Below the pieces are notes generated by a model. It was not told the origin of the DNA. It saw nothing but the letters and a program-made list of their open reading frames with translations, and searched no databases. This document shows positions 45,837-59,500 of a stretch of 64,000 bases of DNA, in pieces. The stretch lies in assembly GCA_023374025.1 (NCBI GenBank), contig SIJG01000044.1, positions 501,011 to 565,010 of the forward strand, given 5' to 3'. A program made the translations under genes and the position numbers. The stretch's first letter is position 1. Every line of letters begins with the position of its first letter. Source of the DNA: Heterodera schachtii (taxonomy: Eukaryota; Nematoda; Chromadorea; Rhabditida; Heteroderidae).

Positions 45837-46115
45837 TATTTTGAGGAGTTTTTCCAAATTATCAATTAGAATTAGGCGCACATTAATGAAATTAGAATTT
45901 TGGGAGCCAATTCTTGGGGGATTCAACACATTTGGGATCTCCAAAGATCTATGATCCAATTGGGACTCAATTTTTTTTTCACTCTAATCAGCAAGGATAG
46001 ACTCGAAAATTACGAATTTTTGTAGCCTCGAAATTTTATAATTCCATCCCCGTGTCTTATAGTTTTGGAGGTTGAAAAAATTTTAATTCTAAATTAAAAA
46101 AGCTATTAATCTCAG

Positions 46116-49100
46116 ATCAAAATTTGAAAATTGATTGCTTAACTGACAATACAAAAAAAGAAAATTCAAAATTTTCACAAAATAAATTATTGAATGTTAT
46201 GACGGACGGATTGCAACAATTAATAATTGACGAGAAAAAAGAAAATCACGGATTTGAATTGGTGATTTTTTAATTTAAAAAAAAAGAATTTCGAAATTTT
46301 CAAGAATAATCTTTTTTTTTAAAGAAATATTGTAGGATTTTCATTGAATATTAAAAATATTTTAAACTTAGATTAAAATTTTTAAATAAGTTGGATATTT
46401 CCAATTTAGTGATTTTAAAGAAATTGTTCATAATTTACGATATACTTATTTATTATTACCTTCATTTTCCAGATCAATCAAAGCCTTAACTCTGACGATA
46501 TCAGCATAATTAACAATGTATCAAACGATACATTTGAAAATGTAATTAAAGAATTGAGACAAATATTTGAAAATTGGGTCAGTATTTTTGTTAATTAATT
46601 AAATTAATTAGTGAGTTTATTAAAATAGAATTCCAATGCAATTTTCGAAATATCATTTCGGCATTCGTTGAGCTTCCAAAATGATCAATTAGAATCAATT
46701 TGTTTGTTGCCAAGCGGATTTGAATTGGTCAATGTGTTTGGCTATGAAATTTGTGACTTGAAGAGGCGAGAATTGTGCAAAAACAATTCAATTTATTGTT
46801 CTTTTTGTCTGGTAATTTATTTATATTTTTGATTAATTATTTTTCTAAAAAAAGGTTGGGCGCCAACTTAGTTTAGGCGCCCAAAGTAATTTAGTTAAAT
46901 GATTTTAACTTACAAGTTAGTCCACCTATGCGCAAAAAACGAGATAAATTGAGGGCTTACTGATATTTTCGCTCGAACATTTGCCGACAATTTCTGGAAA
47001 ATAAGAAAAAATATCTCTTAAAGAAAAAATTATTTTTTCTGAAAAAATGAATGGAAGATCTGCTGCTCCGTCAGTACGTATCTTCCAATTTCAGATATAA
47101 AAACAATCTTTTTGTTTTTTGAGGCATGCTTATTCGCCAAATGAATAAAATTATCTGTTGAGCGCCTTCAAAAGTATAAAAACAAAAACAAATAATTTTT
47201 ATTATTTAATTTTGCAGTTTCCATTCATTTTTTCAAAAAAAAAATTATTTTAATTTTTAAAAGAAATTTTTTTATTGTTTTCCAAAATTTTACGCCAAAG
47301 TCCGCCGCAAATATCACACAGCGAAATTAATTGAGACAAATTACTTTTGATGAATTAAAAAATTTCTTTTCAAACAGAATGCCAATGTTTCGTTTGTACA
47401 AAAAATGTGGCTTGACTTTATGTTGTCAGTTCCATTGATGAAAGTCATAATTTTTGGAATTTCTGTTGAAATTCGATTTGTCACTGTACCAATAATTAGA
47501 TGCTTACCAGCAAAACCAATTAATGCGCAAAAAATTGGCACATTTTTACGAATTTTGGCCCAAATTTTGGAACAAAAGACACATGCCGACCACATTTATG
47601 ACGAAGGCGTGCACAATACTGTACAAAGATGGCATAATGATGAATTGAAAAAGTGGCAAAAGGAACTGTCGAAGAACAAAGCAGGTAAAGTTATGGCAAA
47701 CAAAAATTAAAAATTATGCCATTATGATATGCCAGCAAAGTCTCGACCCAAAAAGTCGGTTCAAAAAATAAAACCACCACTCAAACTAACGGGACTCTCG
47801 AGTTGGGTAGGGCTATGACCCTTTGGGGTGAGAAAAATCGGTCGGGATTAGTTGAAGTCGGGCTGGATCAAATCAATCGGGGTCGGATTAGGGATTTATG
47901 ATTTACCCCTCGACCCCGACTCAAGCTGCGGTCAGGGGTCGGGGGCCCGAACCTACTCTCAAGTTAGTGTTTGATTTCTTACATCAAACAATGATTTTTA
48001 AATTTTTTATGGGGCCCGTGTGTCGGGTTCGATCGATATTTGGTCAGATAATATGCGGTATAAATCAAAAAAACAGATCTTATTAATTATACCAATTTAG
48101 GAAATAATGAGCAAATAGAAATTAATGATCACATCAATACGTTAATTTCACAACGCGATATGCTTCTTAGAGAACAGAGAAAATATCTCAAAGATGCTCA
48201 AACAATAAAAACATTGAATGGAATGCTTCATGTTTTAGCTGGTTTTTTTTAAATTAAATATTTTAATAATAAATAAATTAGCCAATTAATTTTTAAAATT
48301 AATTTTTTTTAATTGAAAAAATATTCATTTTAAAATTATAAAAACACAGACTTTGGCACATACCAAAAAATATTGGGAATGCTGTTGAATGAAGACAAAA
48401 TGCAGGGAATCAAATTTGCCACAAAAATTGGTCGAACAAATACGGCATTTGGCAAATTTCCGTCTGATCATTGCCTATTTGCAAAAATGGGCAAAAGGTG
48501 TTTAAGCAATTAAAAATAATATAAATAAATAAAAATTATTTTTAGTTAATTTTATTCTCAGCGACGAATTGGGCTATTTTGGCACGAAAACTTTGACTAT
48601 TATGCTTATAAAAATATTTTTGCTGTACCCAAATGGAACTGTGCCATTTTTGGTGGAAAAATTCTTTCTCACCTTTTCGGCATGGTAATTTTTTAATTAA
48701 TTATCCTCCCTAAGGGGATGAATTGAATGGAAGTTGGCTTTATGATAGGATGCACCGATTTCAAAATTAAAAATCGCAAAATGTCAAAACAAATTGCTGC
48801 AAATTAACGAGAAATTAATCAAATTTAATAACCTTTCTAAAGATACATTTAAATTTTAAATTCCCTTAATTACGCATAATTATCTGCTCGCTAATTAAAT
48901 TTCAAAAATTAGGAATTGGCCTTTACCAGTTCAATTGGACAAAATTGACCATAAAGTGGGAGGCGACTACCTTTGTTGGACACCGGGACGAGAATGGATT
49001 GAAAAACGGCAACAAAATTTTAAAGTGTCAAAACATGAAATGCCAATGCCAATCATTACGCCAACATTTCCCGCACAAAATGCGGCCAAAAATGTCAATT

Positions 49101-49992
49101 TGTCCACGGCAAAATTGCTCAAAAATGAGCTGAGAAAAGGCATTTTTTAATATTTTGTCATTTAAAATTGGCATAAATTTTGCTTTTTTAGCTTTTGACA
49201 ATATTAGAAAAAGTGCAGATGGAATTGTTTTAACACTTGAAAAGAAAAAATTTGTTGAAAAGGTAAACAAAAAAAAAGTAAAAAATAAAAATTTAGGCAT
49301 TTAAAATTTCTCATTTTGACAATAATTGACAAGCAAAAAATGAATTATTTAAAATTATATTATTTTGAATATAAATAAATTTTTTAATTTTGGGCCTTTA
49401 AACCGTCAGGGTGAGAAATTATTTCATATAATTAAATTTTTATTGGACGAGAAACCTGTAGCTAATTATTGTGTCATTTTCTATACTAATTCCTATTTAT
49501 TAATCGTTACCAAACCTGGGTTACCGTATATTGCTCGCTATATTTTTGTTCTACAGTATGAACATTTCATCGTTGTTTTGTGCGCCGCTGATAAATATGG
49601 TGTTGAAAACTTTTGCAATTTTGTTGGCAAAAGGTTGCGACACGAACTGCTCGACCATGTTGAGCGTCCTCTGGCGGAATGGGTCAAATTGTGCCATTTG
49701 TTACCGAATTGGATTACGGTAGCTGAAAGTGTTCCAAATAGGTAGAGTTACTGTAATATAAATGTTTATACGCTTTTTCATTTTAAGCGATCAAAATATT
49801 TTTAAAAGATTATGGCTGATCGGAATTGAACTGAACACATCGCCAAAGGCATTAAGCAAATTTAAAAGCAAAATAAAGTCAATTTTGAAGAAAAAATTTG
49901 GTGAAAATATTAAAAAAGATTATGAAAACAAAAATGGCACTGGATTAGAAACAGAATATGTTGATGAACGACATGAATTGGCACAATGGTAA
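46116..49992 (+). CDS. Divergent poly(A)-polymerase-like protein, probably catalytically inactive
   Basis: Exons in phase: 46116-46261, 46473-46577, 46629-46811, 47378-47684, 48101-48241, 48350-48497, 48562-48684, 48913-49139 (GC donor), 49192-49262, 49410-49457 (tentative), 49557-49741, 49788-49992. The second half follows nuclear poly(A) polymerase closely in order: FLLYPNGTVPFLVEKFFLTFSAWNWPLPV (central domain), HEMPMPIITPTFPAQNAAKNV (the MPIITPAYP block), YEHFIVVLCAAD (KYKHYIVLL block of the RNA-binding domain) and RLWLIGIEL (MWVIGLVF). In the first half, VPLMKVIIFGISVEIRFVTV aligns with the strand bearing the third catalytic Asp (IEIDILFA) but has Arg there. The DxD region seems to be NNSIYCSFCL. 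Lacking these Asp residues, it should not polymerise. It has no start codon of its own in exon 46116; it probably continues from the gene upstream. Confidence 0.7.
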
Positions 49993-52900
49993 ATTTAAAT
50001 TATGAAATTAAAAGAAATTAATAAAAGAGGAAAAAACTCAAAAATTAAAAATTAAAAAAATAAAGATCAAAATGGTTAATTAATAAATAAGAAATTTTCG
50101 GAAATTACCCAAATTAAAAATTAACTGCTTTATAAATAAATGATTTTGTAATAAAATTTTTATTAAACGAAATTTTTTTTATTAATCTGTGGAATTGGGA
50201 CTGCAAATAAATTCCAAAAACTATTTTACTAAGAAAGAATTAAAAAATTTAAAAAATTGCCTTATTTTCAATTTACGAGGTAAAAATAAAGTAAATAGTC
50301 AATTTTTTTTTTAGTAAGTGATTAAAAATAGGATTTATAAGAAAATTTACCATCAATTCTATTTTTATTCGAATTTTTTCTAATTTAATTAATGAAAGAT
50401 AATTAATGGATATTTAAATGAAAATATATATATTTAAAAATAATTACAATTTTCTATTTTAGGATATCAAATGCTGATTTACCATGAAAGAAAGATAATC
50501 CATTGATATTGTAAAAATTGTTCAGCTTTTATACATTTAAGTTATTGACTTTGCATAAAAAGTTACCGGCAAATTTCAATTGTATTGGCAAGAATATTTT
50601 TTAAATGGCATATCATTATTATTACACAAAATTTCATTTGATTAAATAGGAACCCTTTTTTATTTTAAAGAGGGTTCGACATTTTGAAAAAATCCTAGAC
50701 CTGGAAATGGCCTGGATTTCCTTGACAAAACCCCAGGAAAACCCAGGCTTTTCATGGCCTGAATCCCGCCCGGTCCATGTCGAACTGTAAATTTACTAGT
50801 AGATTTATCCTAAATTACAAGTAAGTAATGAAAATACCGTATTCCGTCCGATTAACCAATTTTGGACAAAATCACGTCCATTGTGTTGTTGAAACAATAT
50901 TCAGGCATTGAGATTAAAAAAAAATTGAAATATGAAATTTGATTCACACTTTAATCGGATAACAAAATTTTATTCAGAGATTGCAAATTATTAAATTTCG
51001 GGCCACACTTTTAAAACAAATAATTTTATTGTTTTTTTTTTTATTTTTTTCTTTTTAAATATTTTCTGCTTTTATTTTATTGGCTTTCATATTTGGGCAT
51101 ACAAACAGATTTTGCGCAATGCTTAAAGCTTATTTTGTCGTACAAAAAAGCGATTATAAAGGCGAAGAAAAGTCACAAAAAAAATGTGTGAAGGCCATTT
51201 TTATGATCAGAGAAAGGAATTTGTTTATGATGATTAATATTAAGAATTATTTGTTTAAAAACAATTTTTTTTGCAAATATTTTGTTTTATTCATAAAACG
51301 ATACTAATTTTGTTCATAAAAGAACTCACGTTTATCTCGTTTTTTTATTTTAGTTTATTTTAATAATACCTAGAGAATTTTGAAAATTTAATTTTTTAAG
51401 ATTTGATTAATTTTGGTTTTTTGTTATTAAATGTTTTGCTTTTTAATAAATATTTTGGTTTTTTTAAGATCAAACTCTTTTGTATATTTAAAAAAAAATT
51501 TCAAATATTTTTCCATCTTTTTAGCTGACAATTTTCCCCATAAAAACAATGACTCACCCTTACAATTTTTTTTTCTATCAATTGGTATTTTAAGTTTTTA
51601 TCTTTTGATCAATTTTATCATACAAAAGAATCTCACTTTTCGCTCTTTGTTCATGTCACTTCATTTTAATCATCTCCAATTTTTACTCCATCAACCGGAA
51701 TAAATAAAAATTGATTAAGATCACTTATGATTTTTTTTATTATATCAAAAAAACCTTTTTTTGCGAGTTTTTCATTCAGAATAAGCCCAAATTTTTGGTA
51801 GGTTTTCTTTTTGAATACTTCTAAAAAATTCAAAAATATTCCTGAAATGTTTTGAAAAAAACTCTTGGTCAAAATCGATTCCGCTAAATTTTGGTAGGTT
51901 TTCCTTTTTGAATACTTCTGATAAATTCAAAAATATTCCTTGAAATGTTTGAAAAAATAACTTAGTCTAAATCCCTAGGTATATTGAAAATTTTCAATAA
52001 TTTTTATTTATTTTAATTCCAGCTCTATTTTGGATGTTTACTATTTTTAATACAATTTCCCTTTTTAACATTCTCGTCACAATTCCAGCAAAAAATTTCG
52101 CGACGATTTTTGATTTTTCGCATTACAAAAAATTGTTAACCTCCATTAATATATGCAATTATAATGTAATGCGATTATAAAAAACAAATATTCGTATTCT
52201 CTTTGCATTTTATTGCATTTAAAAATTTATTTTATTTGTTTTTTTTTTGTTCCCTTTTCCTCTGATAAGCTTTTTGAGCGCTCAAAAATGGCGCATTTCC
52301 CTGCCCCACCCCTCGGGGCTCCGTCCGTCCGCCAATTGTCGAGAGTTCCGTCGTCGAGACTGTCCGTCCATCGTCTTTTGTGTTCTCACAATCAGCCAAC
52401 CACGGCAGGCAGTATAAACAAAAAAACAACAAATTTGGACGGCCGGGGAGGCGCCGCCGAAAAGGGACAATTGCGCAAAATTTGCGCGCAAAATGCGCAC
52501 ACATTCATTTGTCAGCAAACGCTTGAATGATGAATGACACCCACCACATACATAACATATTAATAAAAAGGCGTTTTGTTTTTGGTTTCGAAATGGGGGA
52601 AAAATTGTTGGGAAATTTATTGAAAAAAAAGAAAAATTGGCCCAATTTTTTCCTCTAAATACCTCCCTTTTTATTAGCCCACTGGTGTTGGTATAATGTT
52701 TCAAGACTAAGAAAAATCCCGGTTTTTGCCTTTGCTAAAATAGATGGCGATTACCTTTTTTGGTGCCAGATTTTGGCATAATACGCTTAATGCACGAGAC
52801 CAAATATAATGGCCAAAACTCACTCAGCATTCTTTCTAAACACTCATTTTGTGAAGTGACAGAAGACCCACAGAAAAAAGACCTACAAATTTTTATTTTT

Positions 52901-53511
52901 ATTTTCAATTTAATTTTAATGTCTTAAGTAAAATTTATTATCCTAAAAATAAACATTAACCAAAAGACATTTTTAAAATTCTTATGGTAAACATATGAAG
53001 CGACAAAAGCTTGCATTGAACTGATATTAATATTAAGAAAATAAAATTCAACTTTTATTTTTCCTAATTTATGACAACAATTTTTAACTTACATAAGTAT
53101 TTGTTAATCCCCAATTTCCCATTTTCAACTTTATCCGTATCAATTAACTTTATATGCTTCGCTTGTCAAATGATCATTTTTCTCGTATTGATTAAATCAA
53201 ACTCACAAAAAATTAATTGAGTATTTAATTAAATCACAAAAAATAAATTTATTGAGAACTTAATTAAATTAATTGAGTGGGTTTTCTGTGCTGACATTAC
53301 ACACCTTCATTTTTATAACACCAGCAGATGAGAAACTAAAATGGAATTTCCAAATTGATTTTTAAGTGATTATTTGCCAAAAAATTATTTATGAGTTTTA
53401 ATGTGAAAGGTTTTCTCTCAATTTCTTCATTTTTCGCATTAACAAATTTTCCTGTAACAAAATTCGTTTTTAAATTTTTTTTGTTTTTCTGTAAAATATT
53501 TCTTTTAAAAA
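49993..53511. other. AT-rich intergenic region with a GC island
   Basis: No gene recognised. 51790-51990 holds two tandem copies (about 98 bp) of a block with GGTAGGTTTTC...TTGAATACTTCT...AAATTCAAAAATATTCC. 52270-52520 is a GC-rich island (CCGTCCGTCCGCC, GGCCGGGGAGGCGCCGCCG) in very AT-rich DNA, a candidate promoter region for the cotransporter gene that starts 1 kb downstream. Confidence 0.45.
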
Positions 53512-56500
53512 ATGACTTCTGCTGCTGCTGCTGAAGAAGGATCACTTGAAGAACAACAAAAAGCAGATGAAAAAATTCACAGCCAACCAATATTTTATAT
53601 AAATGTAAATTAAAAAAAAAGTTTTTCAAATAATAAAAAATATTTTTCTGTTAATATTTATATGAAAAAAAAAAGAATAATTTTAAAAATAATGTTAAAT
53701 TGTTTTATAAAATTAAATTAAAATATTAATATAATCGATATATTTATATAAAATATTTACTGCGAAACTTAAAAAAATTAAAAAATTTATAAAATAAAAA
53801 ATGCATTTTAGGAAAGAAATGGGTCAGCGGAATGCCAAAATGCAGCAGCAGAAGGGAATGGCACCAAAATTCATCCGGCAACAACAAATGATGTTGGCCA
53901 AAGGTGAAAATTAAAATATTTGTTTAGGTTTGATTTAAAAATTAGGGCATTTTTAGTGCCGCCGATTGTTCACCAAAAGGTCGTAGCGCAACAATATGTG
54001 CCGGCGACTCACATCCTCAAAGTCAGTTCACAATAGCACGTACAAAGTTTGCCGAGCTGATCCGGATGCGGGCGCCCAAGTCGTTCAGGATGGCACGCAA
54101 AGGGAGCAGCACAATGGACGACCCGGAAATGGTGCCAAAATTGGTTTTATTCCTTGGCCTTCGGGCGGGGGCGGCACATAAATGTCTGACATTTCGGAGA
54201 CGGAAATGCCCATTTTGGGGGATTTTCTGAGATCAATACTTTCGAAAATTTGGATTACGATTCGATAATTTTCATAAATTTCTTTTACAGTTCGGCTCAT
54301 CTGCCAATTCACAGCCGGAAAAGGACGGGTTCGGTTGGATCACCGGTGTGCTGATCCGGTGCATTTTGTGCATTTTTGGCGCCACTGTATAAATATATAA
54401 TATTTTTTATTTTTTAAATATTTTACAAAAATTATTTTTAGCTTTTTCTTCGTATGTCCTGGATTGCTGGCCAAGCCGGGCTAAGTCAGGATTTTTTTTT
54501 TAATTTTAAACTTCGCGAACAAAAAATCCAGACAATCAATGTGGAATTAAAAAAATTTATGGACCAATTTTCGAACCGGTTCTCTGATTTATCCAACATT
54601 GGATTGTCATGTACTCATTTCATTAAATCCTTCGCTAAATGTTTGGCAACAAAATGCCAAAAAAACAATTAATTAATTAAAAAGCCAAATATTTGGACAG
54701 TTTTGGGCGGTGTTGTTGTGCTGCTTTCATTTCTGGTGGTTGTGGTCACCGCCATTTCAATGTCCGCCATTGCGACCAATGGTGAAGTGAAGAACGGGGG
54801 CTGCTATTATTTGGTTAGCATTTTGAACCTGATTTTAAATCCTTTTCATAATTTCAAGATTTCTCGCTCCTTGGGCCCCGAATTTGGCGGTAGCATTGGT
54901 CTCATACTGTACATTGCGAATACGGTCAATGCGGTATACCATTTTTGATTAATAATGGCTGAAAAGCAGCATTTATTGATTAGCTTTCACCTGACCCGGA
55001 ACTGATAAGATTTACTCGATCGGAACAGCTAAATCTGATCTCAATCGATTATTTTAAATTAACCATTGATCAAGTTGATCGGAGATGGCTGAAAAGCAGC
55101 CGATTCAGTTATTGGTTGGTATTGATTAGCTCTTACCTGGTCTGAACTGGTAAGACTTAGTTGGTCGCAATCGAGAAATCTAATCGATTCGATTTATTTT
55201 GATCACTGACCAAGTTGATCGGAGTTACTTTTATTTGGCTCAATGACCTTTAATTTGATTATTTTGTAATCATTAACCACATTAACCAATTTCTAGTCTA
55301 TGAACTGTGTTGGGTTGGCCGAAGCGATCGTCCGTTTGTTGAAGCAGGACTACGGCTTCCATTTGACAGACGGCGGTATTAATGACGTAATTAAAAAAAG
55401 AACAAAAATGCCAAAAAAAAAAAACATTTTTTTGTGAGGTTCGGATTTACGCAACATGCACCTGTCTGTTGCTGCAAGCCATCATCTTCATTGGCACTGA
55501 ATTTGAAAACAAAACTCAACTGGCACTGATGGGCACAATTTGGGTAAGTTCATTTGGCCAAATTGTACACATTTGCTTTTTAATAAATTTCATGCAAAAA
55601 ATTTTTGTGTTTTTTTTAAAGTTCCACTTTTATCCAATTCCCATGATTTGGCATTTTAGGCCCAATTTAAGGATAATTTCCTCCGAGATAATGCCATTTA
55701 TGACTTTATGCCTGATTAAGAGTTGCGCATCAGCCACTTTTTTTGGCACTTTTTCCCAATTTCATAATTTGGAATTTTAGGCCCATTTAAGGGACATTTT
55801 ACTTTGAAATTATTGTCATTTATTACTTCATGCCTGATTAAGATTTGCATTATCAGCCACTTTGTCGGCACTTTGTTGCCCCTCAGTGATATTCAGCGGC
55901 GTCGTGGTGTTGTCGGCTTCTCCTTTGGTGTTCTGCTCGACAACCTTTGGCCCGACTTTCGAGCCGACAACACATTCATCACAATGTTTGGCGTATACTT
56001 TCCGGCAATGACTGGTCATTTTTTCATTTGTTATTGGGCTGTAAATTAATTATTAATTAATTAATTACCAATTTTCCCTTAAGGCATTATGGCTGGCGCG
56101 AATATGTCAGGCTAGTCAACCGTACAAAATTAACTAATTAGGAGATATTATTAAATTGTCTATTCCATAAAATTGTACACTGTATAAAAGCCACTAAAGG
56201 TACTATGCAAAGCGTGATAATTTAGGAGCATTAAAAATGAAGACGCGAGATACTGTAGGAACATTATAACCACAGTAATCGGAATACTGGCTAGGCTAAA
56301 ACATGTAGACGCAGACTACTGTAGGAACGAACCTTTTCTACCGTAATCGAAATAGCGATAATATAAGAACATTAAAGTGCAGACGCGTAATACTATAGTA
56401 ACGTTAATTACAGTAACCAAAAAATACTGTGAAATATTTAAATTGCCTTACAATAATTTTTTTTCAGGTGATCTCAAAGACCCGTCTAAATCGAGTAAAT

Positions 56501-59500
56501 TTTTTCTCCAACTCTTAAATTTAAAAAATAAATCCACCTTTTAGTCCCTCGCGGCACTTTTTGGGCTATTGCCATCACAACACTCACTTATCTATGGTAA
56601 GTTTTGGCATATTTTTTCTTGGACTAATTCAGCACTTTTACCATAAAAGGTGTATGGTCATAACGGCATTGACCACTGTGCGCGATGCAACCGGCTTTTC
56701 CGAGCCTGAACTTCATCCAACCACCCACCGCTACACCGTCCCGTCGTGCCGTGCCAATGACACGTGCCGGTTTGGGTTGGCAAATGATTATGATGTACGG
56801 CCAATTTAACTGCTTGCGCTCTATATATAATTGAATCCCTGGTTACTATGATCAGATTCTAATTTAGCTAGAGTCTCGACATTTTGAAAAAAGCATGGAC
56901 CTGGCTTCCATGTTGGAGCTGGACCCGGGTTTTCTGGACAAAAATCCAGGAAAATCCAAACCCAGGAAAATGTAGGCTTTTTCATGTTTGACTAGACCTG
57001 GATTTCTGGACAAAAATCCAAGGAAATCCATGTCCGGGAAAAATCCAGGTTGCCGAAGAACACCTAGGACTTGGACCCGGATCCTTCGAGAAACCCAGGC
57101 TTGGATCCAGATCCAGGTCGAGTTCTAGATTTAACCCTTGTTTTCTGAGTATATTATCCCGATCACATTTCTCGTCCAGGTTATGACCCTGCAGGGTGCT
57201 TGGGCACCACTGATCACTGTCGGCATTTTTTCCACCACGCTAAGCTCGGCCAGCGGCTGTCTGATCGGTGCGCCACGAATTTTGCAAGTATTTATAAAAC
57301 AAACATTTTTACCAGCCGGATTTGTCTGACAAAAATTTTTCAGGCATTATGCGCCGACAAAATGTTCCCCTATATGCACCCATTTGCGAAAGGCTATCGG
57401 AAAACCAACGACCCGTTCAGAGCCTATTTTCTCACTCTTCTGATCGCAATTTCGGTGTTGTTTTGATTTCCATTGGGGCATGCTTGTACAATAAAAAACT
57501 GAGTTGAAAATGGTTTGTCGAGAATTTGGGAAAAGAATTATTTTCGAAAATTCGGGATTGATCTCGGCCGCAGTTCGGCGACTGTTTTAGGATTATAATT
57601 TTAGTGCTTAGGGGGGGGGGGGGGCTTCCGTTGAGAAAAAATCTCATTATGCCATGGATTTTTTGTTTTTTAGAGCAGCAGGGTATGTACCAGGGAGGTA
57701 TGCCGACACACTCAAAAAATTTCGGAAATTGGAAATCGGCACTTCTACTGCTGAAAAAATTTCGGCAATCGGAATTCCAACGGCACAAAATCGGAAATCG
57801 GCATTCCGTTAAGTCCCTGGCCCTGGGACCGTCGCCTGATCAGTGCCATTTCGATCACAGGGTTTCAACTGGTTTTGGGCCCCTTTTCAAGCTATAAGCT
57901 TCAACTTAATTAGGATTAATATGTCACTTTTTAATATAGAATCCAAGACCTAATTCCGTACTTATTTAAGAAATAGGAACCAAAAAAAAAAGCACGCTCA
58001 TTTTTAGGCGATCATGATTGGGGAGCTGAACTCGATCGCTGATTTGATTTCCAACTTCTTTTTGGCCGCTTTTGCCATCACAAATTTTGCCTGTTTCGAT
58101 GCGTCGGCCGCCAAATCGCCCGGCTTCCGGCCCGGCTTTCGTTTCTACAACAAATGGCTGTCACTGTTCGGCTCGGCACTGTGTGTGCTTGTAAGTGTCG
58201 AGAAATCAAAACAAAAATCTGTCGAGATTTTTCAGGGCTAACATTTGGCAGTTAATTAATTTCAATGTTTCCAGCAGGGCTCCCAACTGTGCTGATTTTT
58301 CATTGAGATTTGTGCTGATTTTTTAATATGGTCATTCGTAAAAAGCCGAAAAATTTTGATTTTTTAGATTTTGCTGACAAGGGAACCTCGCGAGCTGTTA
58401 GTCGGAAAAAGCATATGTATTATATACCATTCGATAGAGGAGAGTCGACTTCTATTGTGAATTTTTAATTTTACGTGCCGATAGTGAAAAACAAAAAAGT
58501 TACGGGGCCTCAAAAAACGAAAATTTGGCCAAAGGGCCCATTTCCAGCTTTGTTCACTTTTTATTAATTCTCCAACCTTTACATTTGATTGTTTTAACTT
58601 ATTTTCATTAATTAAAACTTGTCATACATTTTTTTAGTCTAAAAAAGCTTTTTTAAATTGTTTAGTTATATTATACATTAATTAAAATTTATTTAATTCA
58701 TGTTGGATTCGAACCGTGACCTCCAAAAATAGGAATTTAACCAACTGAGTCACCAAATTTGCTCATTTTTCTAGAAAATCCAGTCAATTTTTAGAAATTT
58801 AAGGCCCCATAACTTTTTTGTTTTCACTATCGGCACGTAAAATTAAAAATTCACAATAGAAGTCGACTCTCTATCGAATGGTATATAATATATATGCATT
58901 TCCGACTAACAGCTCGCGAGGTTCCCTTGTGAGTTTTTAAGGTTGGACAAGACAAATTTTTTCCTTTTAAATATATTATTTTGTGATCAAGGCTATTAGT
59001 GCTGATTTGAAAAAAAAAAACTTGGGAGCCATATTTCAACGGATATTATTGCTTGTTTTTTTTTTGCCAAAAATCCTATGTTTATTGATGCCAATCAGCA
59101 ATGAACAAACAGGCACTTCTATATCATATAGTATGCTACTGTAGGGAGCGAGTAAGACATTACAGTATCCCATTATGCCAATCAGCAATGAACAGCAAGG
59201 ATATAGGATATTTTACAATAACAGAGGACTGTTTGGCACTGATTTATATTTATTCCTGAATTTGGCCAACATTTATCAATGAGCGAGATTATCATACAGT
59301 ATATTACTGTAGGAAGCGAATAAAACTTTACAGTATCCCTGTGCCATTTGCCAATTCTTTCTCTCTTTTTTTTGCCAGATAATGTTCGTGCTGCATTGGC
59401 CCACTTCGTTGGTCACCTTTTTCGTGTTCATTGTGCTTTTCGTGTTCATCAAACACAACAAATCGCACATCAATTGGGGCACGTCCACCGAGGCAAACCG

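Noticed and set aside
52213..52530. 105-codon plus-strand frame in the GC island
   Set aside because: No family features and no splice link to the cotransporter; more likely promoter or 5' untranslated sequence.
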